Under the pieces are notes generated by a model. That model saw only the letters and a list, made by a program, of their open reading frames with translations. It did no database searches and was not told the DNA's origin. A DNA stretch of 53,042 bases from CAMLOF01 sp041913045. Lineage in GTDB: Bacteria > Pseudomonadota > Gammaproteobacteria > Burkholderiales > Burkholderiaceae_C. Numbering within the stretch: position 1 is the first letter of the stretch; the number at the start of each line of letters is the position of its first letter. A program made the position numbers and the translations under genes. The DNA lies in NCBI GenBank assembly GCA_041913045.1, contig JAYSGB010000029.1:1-53042 (forward strand). The letters are read 5' to 3'. Below, piece by piece: positions 1-7,801 of the stretch.

Positions 1-601
1 TCTTGATGTTGATGGTCTTGCTCACGTCGCGGCCGCTCTGGATCTCGTCGTTCATCGTCACCAGCACGCCCTTGCCTGCGGCGTCCTTGCTGGCGGCAAC
101 GCTCACCGCGTCGTACAGGTTGAGCGCACCGTCGGCCGACAGGGCCGTGCCCGGGCGCATGGAACCCACCAGCACGATGGGCTTGGCGGTACGCACGGTG
201 AGGTTCAGGAAGTAGGCAGTTTCTTCCAGCGTGTCGGTGCCATGGGTGATGACAATGCCGTCCACGTCGGCCTGCTTGGCCAGGGCCGAAACGCGTTGCC
301 CCAGCTTGAGCAGGTGGTCGTTGGTGAAGCTCTCAGATGCGATCTGGAACACCTGCTCCCCGCTGACCTTGGCCACGTTGGCCAGTTCGGGCAACCCGGC
401 CAGCAGCTTGTCCACCGGCACCTTGGCGGCGGCATAGGTGGCGCTGTTGGCGGCAGACGCTCCGGCACCAGCAATGGTGCCGCCCGTGGCCAGCACCACC
501 ACATGGGGCTTGGCGGCTTGGGCCAACGCCACGGTGGAAGCAGCGGTCAACAGCAAGCCTGCAAGCCAGCGCGACACAGGGGAAGAAGAAATGACGGACA
601 T
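1..601 (-). CDS. Type II L-asparaginase, partial (3' end beyond left edge)
   Basis: Predicted periplasmic L-asparaginase, which hydrolyses asparagine to aspartate and ammonia. About 200 N-terminal residues are visible; the family is normally 320-360, and the rest lies beyond the left edge. The ATG at 601 opens a Sec signal peptide (residues about 1-28, hydrophobic core LAGLLLTAASTVALA). The first catalytic threonine motif, TGGTIAG, sits near residue 40 and the second, HGTDTLEET, near residue 120. Both are intact in the visible part. The gene is divergent from the LysR regulator at 727, and the 125-base space between them holds two dyads. Regulation by that LysR protein is inferred from position only. 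Glutaminase activity of the same family is the main alternative. Confidence 0.9.
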   Translation of the reverse strand, partial: MSVISSSPVSRWLAGLLLTAASTVALAQAAKPHVVVLATGGTIAGAGASAANSATYAAAKVPVDKLLAGLPELANVAKVSGEQVFQIASESFTNDHLLKLGQRVSALAKQADVDGIVITHGTDTLEETAYFLNLTVRTAKPIVLVGSMRPGTALSADGALNLYDAVSVAASKDAAGKGVLVTMNDEIQSGRDVSKTINIK

Positions 602-661
602 GAATCGGGTCTCCAGGACGTGTGAGTTATTGGTTTCCGGGAGCCGGATGCTATGGGAACT

Positions 662-714
662 TCATGCACATACATGAGGAATAATTGGCGCAACATTGTG
701 AATTTCACTCACAA
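662..714. promoter_or_regulatory. Two inverted repeats between asparaginase and LysR genes
   Basis: The intergenic space holds two perfect dyads. TCATG (662-666) faces CATGA (673-677) across six bases, and TTGTGA (696-701) faces TCACAA (709-714) across seven. Both lie just before the LysR start at 727 and upstream of the asparaginase. LysR regulators usually bind dyads in such divergent spaces. The second dyad resembles a CRP/FNR-type half-site pair but is one base too widely spaced. Function is inferred. Confidence 0.4.
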
Positions 715-726
715 CCAGCAAACCCC

Positions 727-1638
727 ATGAACCTGCGCCAACTCGAAGTTTTTCAAGCCGTGCTGCAAACGGGCAACATGAGTGCGGCGGCGCGGCTGCT
801 GTGCATCACCCCATCGGCCGTGAGCAAGGCGGTGGCCCATACAGAGCTGCGGCTCGGCTACCGGCTGTTCAACCGCTCACCAGCGGGCCTCACACCCACG
901 CCAGAGGCGCAGGTGCTGGCCGCGGAATCCAACAACATCCACCGCCAGTTGGAGGCCCTGCAACGCACCGCGCGCAACCTGGCCAGCCGCGAAGGCGGCG
1001 AGGTACGTCTGGCGGCCATTCCGTCCATATCGCACGAATTTCTGCCCCGGCTGCTGCAGCACCACGCGCAAAAGCACCCCGAGGTGGGCGTGGCGGTGCG
1101 CACCATCCACCAGGACCAGATGACCCAGGCCCTGCTCACGCGCAGCGTGGACTTTGCCCTCGGCTTCTACAAACACCCCCACCCGCAAATCGCCAGCGAA
1201 CTGCTGGTGAGCGGGCGGCTGTACCTGACGGTGGCGAAGACCATCTGGTCGCGCGCGCCGCGTGCCTCGTCACCTTCCACCCGGCTGGCACGCGTGCCTG
1301 CCATACGCCTGGTGGGCGACGACCCCATGCGCCAGTCCATCGACGAACTGGCGCAGCGCCTGGGCACCCGCGAAGGGCCCGGCATCCAGGTGCAGACATC
1401 GCGGCTGGCCGTGGAACTGGTGAAGCTGGGCATGGGCTGGACGGTGGTGGACTTCATCACCGCCACCCGGCTGGACAACTCCCAGATCATGGCGCTGGAA
1501 CTGCACGAGCTGCCGCCCATTTCGCTCTACAGCTACCACGCGCGCAACTCGCCGCCTGGGCTGCACGCCACACGCATGCTGGCCATGCTGCCTGCGCTGC
1601 TGCGCGAGGCGCTGTCGGCACGGGCGGCGGGGCGTTGA
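727..1638 (+). CDS. LysR-family transcriptional regulator
   Basis: A 303-residue LysR-type regulator. The winged helix-turn-helix occupies residues about 1-60 (start MNLRQLEVFQAV, recognition part SAAARLLCITPSAVSKAV), followed by a linker helix and a periplasmic-binding-protein-like effector domain from about residue 90. The ATG at 727 is preferred over an upstream in-frame start at 685 because family members begin at the MNLRQLEVF segment. The gene is divergent from the periplasmic asparaginase, so that gene is its most likely target, perhaps in answer to an amino acid; this is inference. The effector cannot be read from the sequence. Confidence 0.92.
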   Translation: MNLRQLEVFQAVLQTGNMSAAARLLCITPSAVSKAVAHTELRLGYRLFNRSPAGLTPTPEAQVLAAESNNIHRQLEALQRTARNLASREGGEVRLAAIPSISHEFLPRLLQHHAQKHPEVGVAVRTIHQDQMTQALLTRSVDFALGFYKHPHPQIASELLVSGRLYLTVAKTIWSRAPRASSPSTRLARVPAIRLVGDDPMRQSIDELAQRLGTREGPGIQVQTSRLAVELVKLGMGWTVVDFITATRLDNSQIMALELHELPPISLYSYHARNSPPGLHATRMLAMLPALLREALSARAAGR

Positions 1639-1661
1639 GCCGCCCGCTCAAATGAGCCAGG

Positions 1662-3233
1662 CTAACGAGCCGCGATCCGGGTGCGCCGTGCCGCCCAGGC
1701 CAGGGCAAGCACCGCCACCAGCACCAAGGGCCACAGCCCCCAGCGCCCCGCCCAGCGCGCAAAGGGCGTTGCCCCGTCGCGCCCCTGCACCGTGGCGTCC
1801 AGCGTGCCTCGCGTCAGGCGCGGCAGCTCGTGGGTCACGCGACCCAGGTGGTCGATGGCCGCCGTGGCGCCCGTGTTGGTGGCGCGCACCATGGGGCGTT
1901 GCAGTTCCAGCGCCCGCAGGCGCGAGATGTTGCGGTGCTGGTCGATGGCCACCGTGTCGCCAAACCAGGCGATGTTGCTCACGTTCACCAGCACCGTGGG
2001 CGCCTGCGCCGGATCGCGGAAGCTGGCGGCCAGTTCCTCGCCAAACAGGTCTTCGTAACAGATGTTGGGCGCAATGCGCTGCCCCGCCCACGCCAGCGGC
2101 GGCTGCGCCAGCGCGCCCCGCGCAAAGTCCCCCAGGGGAATGTGCATGAGCTGGGTGAACCAGCGGAACCCTGTGGGAATAAATTCGCCAAAGGGCACCA
2201 GGTGATGCTTGTCGTAGCGGTGCTGCTGCAAGCCAGGCGCCCAGCTCAGCGTGGTGTTGGTGAAACCGTCGGTCCAGTTGCCCACGGGCAGCCCCAGCAT
2301 CACGGCAGACTTGCCCGCAGCCACCGCATCCAACAGGCCGCGCAGGTAGGCTGGGTCGAGTTCCTGCGGCAAAACCGGTATGGCCGTTTCGGGTGCCACC
2401 ACCAGGTGGGGGGCATCGGCACGGGCCACGGCCTGGCGCAACTGCCCGCCGTACCACTCCAGGGCCAGGGGTATGCCCGCACCGGGGGTGAACTTTTCGT
2501 CCTGCGGCACGTTGCCCTGCAGCAGGGTGACGGTCAACTCACCATGGCTGCCGGTGTGCGCTGGCAGGTGCTGCACCAGCCAGCGGCCCGGCAAGGGCCA
2601 GCAGACCAGGGGCACGGCCACCATGGCAAACACCCGCCAGGCCAAGCCCGCGCTACGGCGGCTGCCTTGAGTGAACGCCGCCAGCAGCCCGGCAGCCAGC
2701 GCCGCGCTGACCGCGCCCATCCCATACACGCCCACGTAAGGCGCCAGCGCACCGAGTGTGTCGATGTGCGCGTAACCGCCCGCCCCCCAGGGGAACCCGG
2801 TGAACAAGGTGCCCCGTGCGAGTTCGGCCAGCGTCCACAGCGCGGCAAACGCCACCGCTTGCGCTGCAGGGGTGGCATGGCGCCAGCGCCAGTAAACGGC
2901 ACTGGCCACGGCGTAATACACGCCCAAGGCCGCCGCCAGCGCAAGTACGGCCACGGCCGCCAGCGGCGCCGCCAGCCCGCCGTAGGTGTGCATGGATATG
3001 AAGAGCCACCAGAACGTGGCGGCCAGCCAGGCGGTGGCAAACCACCAGCCTTGCATGAAGGCCGCGCGTGCTGTGGGCGCTGCACGCAACCCAGCCAACA
3101 AGACCAGCAGCGAAAGCCACTGCAAGGCAGGCACCGGCTCACCGGTCGGGCCAACGGCCCAAGGCCACGCCAAGGACAGCGCCTGCGCGCCGCCCGCCAA
3201 CACCAGCACCAAACGCCAGAGCCAGCGGCTCAA
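1662..3233 (-). CDS. lnt: Apolipoprotein N-acyltransferase
   Basis: Inner-membrane enzyme for the last step of lipoprotein maturation, N-acylating the diacylglyceryl cysteine with phospholipid as donor. It has 523 residues, typical for Lnt. The N-terminal ~200 residues are a run of membrane helices, followed by a periplasmic nitrilase-fold domain. The catalytic Glu (VVAPETAIPV, near 275), Lys (near 345) and Cys (PNICYEDLFGEE, near 397) are all present, and a C-terminal helix closes the protein. The start is taken as TTG at 3233, overlapping the corC stop (TTGA). The frame stays open upstream to 3416, but only as an antisense-free overlap inside corC with no Lnt similarity. corC and lnt form a translationally coupled pair, as in many proteobacteria. 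Confidence 0.95.
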   Translation of the reverse strand: MSRWLWRLVLVLAGGAQALSLAWPWAVGPTGEPVPALQWLSLLVLLAGLRAAPTARAAFMQGWWFATAWLAATFWWLFISMHTYGGLAAPLAAVAVLALAAALGVYYAVASAVYWRWRHATPAAQAVAFAALWTLAELARGTLFTGFPWGAGGYAHIDTLGALAPYVGVYGMGAVSAALAAGLLAAFTQGSRRSAGLAWRVFAMVAVPLVCWPLPGRWLVQHLPAHTGSHGELTVTLLQGNVPQDEKFTPGAGIPLALEWYGGQLRQAVARADAPHLVVAPETAIPVLPQELDPAYLRGLLDAVAAGKSAVMLGLPVGNWTDGFTNTTLSWAPGLQQHRYDKHHLVPFGEFIPTGFRWFTQLMHIPLGDFARGALAQPPLAWAGQRIAPNICYEDLFGEELAASFRDPAQAPTVLVNVSNIAWFGDTVAIDQHRNISRLRALELQRPMVRATNTGATAAIDHLGRVTHELPRLTRGTLDATVQGRDGATPFARWAGRWGLWPLVLVAVLALAWAARRTRIAAR

Positions 3234-4096
3234 TCCGCCCCCGGCAGACGCGACACCTTGAACCACTTCACGGCGCCGCCCTTGGCATGCTGAACCAGAA
3301 AGCGCAGGCCCTGCACGTCGTGCGCCTCGCCGCGCTTGGGCACGTGCCCCATGTCGTGCGACACCATGCCGCCTATCGTCTCGAAAGGCTCCACCGGCAG
3401 CGTCACCTGGAACCACTCGTTCACCATGTCGATGGACGTGTCACCACTGACGCGCCAGGTGCCATCGGCCAGCGCGAAGATGTCGCCTTCGTCCTCGCCC
3501 TCGTCGAACTCGTCCTCGATCTCGCCGACGATTTCCTCCAGCACGTCCTCAATGGTGATGAGACCCGCCACACGGCCGAATTCGTCGATGACGATGGCCA
3601 GGTGGTTGCGGTTGCCCCGGAACTCGCGCAGCAGATCGTTCAGGCCCTTGCTCTCAGGCACGAACACCGCTGGCCGCAACAGCGCGCGGATGTTCAACTC
3701 TGGCGCGCGCTGCAGCTTGAGCAGGTCCTTGGCCATGAGGATGCCGATGATGTTCTCGCGCTCGCCTTCGTAGACGGGGAAGCGCGAGTGCGCCGTTTCA
3801 ATGACGGTGTGCAGCAGGTCTTGGTAGGGAGCGTTGATGTCCAGCGCGTCCATGCGCGGGGCCGCCACCATCACGTCACCGGCCGTCATGTCGGCGATGC
3901 GTATCACCCCCTCGAGCATCACACGCGACTCGGCGTCGATGATGTCGTTGTCCTCGGCCTCGGCCAGGGTTTCGATGAGTTCGTCCTTGGAATCGGGTCC
4001 AGGGTTGATGAACTCGGCCAGTTTTTGCAGGAAACTGCGCTTGTCTTCATGCCGCACACCACGGTGCGGCGACGTACTGGGATAGGGGTCGGCCAC
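3230..4096 (-). CDS. corC: CorC/HlyC-type CBS-domain protein
   Basis: A 288-residue soluble protein with two CBS domains (about residues 70-190, including RFPVYEGERENIIGIL and IEDVLEEIVGEIEDEFDEG) and a C-terminal transporter-associated CorC_HlyC domain (about 205-280). Family members (CorC/YbeX) are linked to magnesium/cobalt efflux and to ribosome or envelope homeostasis, and are commonly encoded just before lnt, as here. There is no membrane segment, so this is the short YbeX type rather than the membrane-bound hemolysin-C-like type. The stop overlaps the lnt start. Ligand and exact role are not shown by the sequence. Confidence 0.92.
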   Translation of the reverse strand: MADPYPSTSPHRGVRHEDKRSFLQKLAEFINPGPDSKDELIETLAEAEDNDIIDAESRVMLEGVIRIADMTAGDVMVAAPRMDALDINAPYQDLLHTVIETAHSRFPVYEGERENIIGILMAKDLLKLQRAPELNIRALLRPAVFVPESKGLNDLLREFRGNRNHLAIVIDEFGRVAGLITIEDVLEEIVGEIEDEFDEGEDEGDIFALADGTWRVSGDTSIDMVNEWFQVTLPVEPFETIGGMVSHDMGHVPKRGEAHDVQGLRFLVQHAKGGAVKWFKVSRLPGAD

Positions 4097-4168
4097 TGAC
4101 TGCAGGCGATAGTTGTAACGGGGTCAAGGATACAACAAGCCCGTGACACGGTGACGGCGAAGTTCATG

Positions 4169-4228
4169 GCCCCCACGCTTCGCTGCCCACCGAGGGGGCG
4201 TTCATCGCCTTGGGGCGGCCCGGCGGCG
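4169..4228. repeat. Intergenic hairpin repeat of Comamonadaceae type
   Basis: The 134-base space between the GNAT stop and the corC start contains GCCCCC (4169-4174) facing GGGGGC (4194-4199), followed by a second GC-rich block ending GGGGCGGCCCGGCGG (about 4211-4226). From memory, closely similar hairpins recur between genes in Acidovorax and related genomes. Only one copy is visible in this window, so the repeat nature rests on recall. It may also slow or end transcription leaving the GNAT gene. Confidence 0.5.
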
Positions 4229-4230
4229 AC

Positions 4231-4851
4231 TCAGCGCCAGATCATCAGGCGGCGCAGGAAATTGCGGAAGTGCCGCGTGTGGGCTTTGAGGTGGTAGTCG
4301 GTCCAGGCCACCTGCTCCTCCATCAGCTCCGTCATTTGGGAGCCGAAATCGGCAGGCGGCAGTTCCAGGTGAGCCTCGCTTTCGGAGCCGTCGCGCACCA
4401 CGGTGGCGCCGCCCTTGCGGGCGATCTTGAGCATGGCCACGTTTTCGCTGAGCGCGTGGATGTACATCAGCGACACGCCCTGATTGCGCGCGTGCATCAC
4501 GGCGCGCTCGAACAGGCGGTTGCCATAGCCACGCCCGCGCGCATGGCGGCTCACGCTCACACCGAATTCGGCGCTGTTGCGGCGGTCCGGCTCAATGGCG
4601 TAGGCCAGGTGCGCCATGGCGATCAGTTCCAGGCGGCGGTTGAAGATGCCAAAAACCTCGTCTCGATCGAAGCGGATGCCCTCGACGTAGCGACGAATCT
4701 GGTCGTCATTCGCGGCATAGCCGAAGCGCAGGTAACGGTCACCCTCACCCAGCGCCAGCAAGTGACGCTCGATAGCCGCGCGCTCCGATGCCTCCAGCGC
4801 CCGGATGGGGACGATGGACGGCGACGAAGGACGTTCAGCAACGGTTGGCAT
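4231..4851 (-). CDS. GNAT-family N-acetyltransferase
   Basis: A 206-residue GNAT-fold protein that would transfer an acetyl group from acetyl-CoA to an unknown acceptor. The acetyl-CoA loop is visible as the RHARGRGYGNRLFERAV segment, a good match to the Q/RxxGxG/A motif. The following strand-helix, with IHALSENVAMLKIARKGG, is also typical. The chosen start is the ATG at 4851 (MPTVAERPSSP). The frame is open upstream into the alpha/beta hydrolase, so a fused product is also possible. A sigma70-like promoter ends about seven bases before this ATG, which argues for separate, leaderless expression. The substrate is unknown. Confidence 0.85.
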   Translation of the reverse strand: MPTVAERPSSPSIVPIRALEASERAAIERHLLALGEGDRYLRFGYAANDDQIRRYVEGIRFDRDEVFGIFNRRLELIAMAHLAYAIEPDRRNSAEFGVSVSRHARGRGYGNRLFERAVMHARNQGVSLMYIHALSENVAMLKIARKGGATVVRDGSESEAHLELPPADFGSQMTELMEEQVAWTDYHLKAHTRHFRNFLRRLMIWR

Positions 4852-5865
4852 GGCGCGAATATAAGGGTTTTCCCTAGATTTGCAAGGTCCGCTTGTCGCA
4901 TTGGCTACCTGGGCGTGTGGATTTTCAGGCGCCAAACCCAACGCAATCAACAGGGCCTGCAAGGGCGCTGAATGAAACACCAGGGAGACGTGCCCCACCC
5001 GCTCAACCACGTGCATGTGTGCACCCGGCCAGCGACTGCCCCCTTGTGGGTAGACCACGGCATCGCACGGCGCCTCCCAGCTATGGACCAACGCAAGGTC
5101 TTGCGCAGGCTCGCCCCGGCCCAGGTCGTTCAACCAATCGCTGCCCGGACGCATCTGGCGACCACAATCCACGTGGCTGAGGTGAGCCAGCCAGGTGCCC
5201 TGGTGCGGCGCCGCCAGGGTGACGATGCCCTGCACCCGGCTGCCGAGCGGCGGCACGGCGCGACCCTCGCTTTCAGCCTGGCGCCGCCAGTCCCGCCACC
5301 ACGCCCGAATGGCCAACCCGCCCATGCTGTGCCCCACCAGCCAGGGGCGCTGGCCGGTGGCCGCTGTCATGCGTTGCACGGCCTCCTCGATCTGTGGCAA
5401 GTGCCCGTCGATACGGCCGAAGACGGAACGCAGGGTGATGGCTGTGCAAGGAACGCCCCTGGCACGCAGTTTGCGCAACCACGGCACCCAGAGCGCCCGG
5501 TTGCACAGGTAGCCGTGTACCAGCACCACGCCCGCGAGCTGCCGCGACTCACCAGGTTCTGGCCAGTGGTCAGGCTCGGCGTGCTCGCGCCAAGGCTGGC
5601 GCCACGCAAACACCAGGGTGGCCGCCCAGGTTTCGCGCCACCAGGCCACGGCCCAATCCCGCCAGCCAGGCCCGCCATCTGCGTGGCGCGGCGCTTGCGC
5701 AAAAGCCATCAGGGAATGGAAAAGCTGTGCCCAAGCCATGCCCCCCAGCCAAAAGGCCACCCCGCTCACCGCCCAAGTGGGGTGTTGCGGCCACCAATGC
5801 TTCCAGGTCAGCCAAGCCAGCACCAAAGCCCACAACACAGCACCACGCTGCATCCACGCCACCAT
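4231..5865 (-). CDS. Alpha/beta hydrolase (lipase-like), frame open into the GNAT gene
   Basis: Residues 1-50 contain two hydrophobic segments, suggesting membrane anchoring, and residues about 110-310 form an alpha/beta hydrolase domain. The oxyanion HG is at 117-118, the nucleophile elbow GHSMGG has Ser180, TLAAPHQGTW follows at about 216-225, and a plausible catalytic His is near 292 (ERVGHVSLVF). This resembles triacylglycerol lipase/PGAP1-like hydrolases. The ATG at 5865 has AAGGAG seven bases upstream. No stop codon separates it from the acetyltransferase: the frame continues through about 28 low-complexity residues and then the GNAT protein, ending at 4231 (544 residues). Either a fusion protein is made or the hydrolase stop has been lost. 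Confidence 0.75.
   Translation of the reverse strand: MVAWMQRGAVLWALVLAWLTWKHWWPQHPTWAVSGVAFWLGGMAWAQLFHSLMAFAQAPRHADGGPGWRDWAVAWWRETWAATLVFAWRQPWREHAEPDHWPEPGESRQLAGVVLVHGYLCNRALWVPWLRKLRARGVPCTAITLRSVFGRIDGHLPQIEEAVQRMTAATGQRPWLVGHSMGGLAIRAWWRDWRRQAESEGRAVPPLGSRVQGIVTLAAPHQGTWLAHLSHVDCGRQMRPGSDWLNDLGRGEPAQDLALVHSWEAPCDAVVYPQGGSRWPGAHMHVVERVGHVSLVFHSAPLQALLIALGLAPENPHAQVANATSGPCKSRENPYIRAMPTVAERPSSPSIVPIRALEASERAAIERHLLALGEGDRYLRFGYAANDDQIRRYVEGIRFDRDEVFGIFNRRLELIAMAHLAYAIEPDRRNSAEFGVSVSRHARGRGYGNRLFERAVMHARNQGVSLMYIHALSENVAMLKIARKGGATVVRDGSESEAHLELPPADFGSQMTELMEEQVAWTDYHLKAHTRHFRNFLRRLMIWR
4858..4885 (-). promoter_or_regulatory. Candidate sigma70 promoter for a leaderless GNAT mRNA
   Basis: Read on the minus strand, TTGCAA (4885-4880) and TATATT (4863-4858) are separated by 16 bases and match the -35 and -10 consensus at four and five positions. 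A start site seven bases beyond the -10 would fall on the A of the ATG at 4851. The spacer contains a perfect AGGG-AAAA-CCCT dyad that could be an operator. Confidence 0.6.
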
Positions 5866-6016
5866 TGACGGCTCCTTGCGACACAAGACTCCCCAAACGC
5901 ATCACAAGTGTGCCTGGGGCGACAGTTTCTAGGGGCTTGCCCTGACTGGCCGAGCCAAAGCGCACGACCACAATGCCTGCTCCTGACGAATTCTCCAGCA
6001 AGCGCCAACCCACCAC

Positions 6017-7714
6017 ATGAACAACCAAAAGATCTGGCACGACAGCTACCCCGCGGGCGTTCCACACGACATTGACCCCTCGCAATACCGCTCGGTCAAC
6101 GAACTGCTTGAAGCCTCGTTCAAGCGCAACGCCAAGGAGCCGGTCACCGTCTGCATGGACCGCTGGATGACCTACGGCGAGCTGGATGAACACAGCGCCG
6201 CACTGGGCGCTTACCTGCAGTCGCTGGGCCTGCCCACGGGTTCGCGTGTGGCCATCATGCTGCCCAACGTGCCGCAGTTCCCGGTGACCATGTCGGGCGT
6301 GCTGCGCGCCGGCTACACCTGCGTCAACGTCAACCCGCTTTACACCCCGCGCGAACTGGAGCACCAACTCAAGGACTCCGGGGCCGAGACCATCGTCATC
6401 CTGGAGAACTTCGCCAAGACGCTGGAAGAGGTGATTGACCACACCCCCATCAAGAACGTGATCGTGGCCAGCATGGGCGACCTGCTGGGCTTCTGGTACG
6501 GCCGCTGGATTACCTTCGCCGTGCGCCACCTGGCCAAGATGGTGCCTGCCTACAAGCTGCCGCTCACCGGCCCCACAGGGCAGCGGCACATCGTGCCCTT
6601 CCGCCGCGCGCTGGACGAAGGGCACCGGCTGAACCTCAAGCCTGCTGACGTGAACCACGACAGCATCGCCTTCCTGCAGTACACCGGCGGCACCACCGGC
6701 CTGTCCAAGGGTGCCATCCTCACCCACCGCAACATCATTGCCGCAGCGCTGCAGGCCGAAGCCTGGTTCAACCCGGCGCTGAGCAAGGTGGGCGATGTTC
6801 GCCACGCCAACCACATCATGGCGCTGCCGCTGTACCACATCTTCGCGCTCACGCTGATGCTGCTGGTGATACGCCAGGGCGCGCACGCCACACTCATCCC
6901 CAACCCGCGCGACATCAACAAGTTCGTGGACGTGCTCAAGAGCCGCCCGTTCAACGTGCTGCCTGCCGTCAACACGCTGTTCAATGGTCTGCTGAACAAC
7001 GCGCGCTTCCGCCAGCTCGATTTTTCCAGCCTGGTGCTGTCGCAGGCTGGCGGCATGGCCGCCGCTGAAGGCACCGCCCGCCAGTGGCAGGCCGTTACCA
7101 AGTGCGCCATGATCGAAGGTTGGGGCATGAGCGAGACCTGCGCCATCGGCACCAACAACCCGGTCACCAACAACAGCTTCACGGGCACCATCGGCCTGCC
7201 CCTGCCGGGCATCGACATCGCCATCAAGGACGACGAAGGCCAGAGCCAGCCCGTGGGCGCTTCAGGCGAGATCTGTATCAAGGGCCCCAACGTGATGCGC
7301 GGCTACTACAACCAGCCGGAGGAAACCGCCAAGACCTTCACCACCGACGGCTACATGCGCACGGGTGACATCGGGGTGATGGACGAGCGCGGCTACATCC
7401 GCATCGTGGACCGCAAGAAGGACATGATCATCGTCTCGGGCTTCAACGTGTTCCCCACTGAACTGGACAACGTCATCTCGCTGTGCCCCGGCGTGCTGGA
7501 GTGCGCCACGGTGGGAGTGCCAGATGAACACTCTGGCGAGGCCATCAAGGTGTATGTGGTGCGCAGCGACCCGACCCTGACGGAAGAATCCGTGCTGCGC
7601 TACTGCCACGACAACCTGACCGGCTACAAGCGGCCCAAATACATTGAGTTCCGCGACGAGCTGCCCAAGAGCAACGTGGGCAAGATACTGCGCAGGGAGT
7701 TGCGGCAAAAGTGA
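6017..7714 (+). CDS. fadD: Long-chain fatty acid--CoA ligase
   Basis: A 565-residue AMP-forming acyl-CoA synthetase that activates long-chain fatty acids for beta-oxidation. Visible motifs are the P-loop-like YTGGTTGLSKGA (about residues 218-229), the adenylate-binding GWGMSETCA (about 370), the hinge DRKKDMIIVSGFNVFP (about 468) and the C-terminal catalytic lysine region NVGKILRRELR. Length and order match FadD. The gene is divergent from the hydrolase at 5865 and followed after 87 bases by the diguanylate cyclase gene. No FadR-like operator could be recognised in the 151-base upstream space. Confidence 0.93.
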   Translation: MNNQKIWHDSYPAGVPHDIDPSQYRSVNELLEASFKRNAKEPVTVCMDRWMTYGELDEHSAALGAYLQSLGLPTGSRVAIMLPNVPQFPVTMSGVLRAGYTCVNVNPLYTPRELEHQLKDSGAETIVILENFAKTLEEVIDHTPIKNVIVASMGDLLGFWYGRWITFAVRHLAKMVPAYKLPLTGPTGQRHIVPFRRALDEGHRLNLKPADVNHDSIAFLQYTGGTTGLSKGAILTHRNIIAAALQAEAWFNPALSKVGDVRHANHIMALPLYHIFALTLMLLVIRQGAHATLIPNPRDINKFVDVLKSRPFNVLPAVNTLFNGLLNNARFRQLDFSSLVLSQAGGMAAAEGTARQWQAVTKCAMIEGWGMSETCAIGTNNPVTNNSFTGTIGLPLPGIDIAIKDDEGQSQPVGASGEICIKGPNVMRGYYNQPEETAKTFTTDGYMRTGDIGVMDERGYIRIVDRKKDMIIVSGFNVFPTELDNVISLCPGVLECATVGVPDEHSGEAIKVYVVRSDPTLTEESVLRYCHDNLTGYKRPKYIEFRDELPKSNVGKILRRELRQK

Positions 7715-7801
7715 TCCCAGCAGCCGGGATTCCCGGCAAACATCACGAATTCACCCGCGTTGCCTATACTGGAGGTCACCAGCCACTCCCCAACGCCCAG
7801 C

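Noticed and set aside
3233..3416. Upstream extension of lnt to 3416
   Set aside because: The extra 61 residues lie inside corC, are Arg/Gly-rich and do not resemble Lnt; the TTG at the corC stop gives normal length.
1830..4099. Two long + strand frames opposite lnt and corC
   Set aside because: Low-complexity Arg/Gln/His-rich translations; the minus strand carries intact Lnt and CorC.
5570..6886. 438-codon minus-strand frame across the hydrolase and fadD starts
   Set aside because: Shadow of fadD; no domain and no ribosome binding site.
7765..7770. TATACT before the diguanylate cyclase as a promoter
   Set aside because: A fair -10, but no -35 at 16-18 bases, so I do not list it as a feature.
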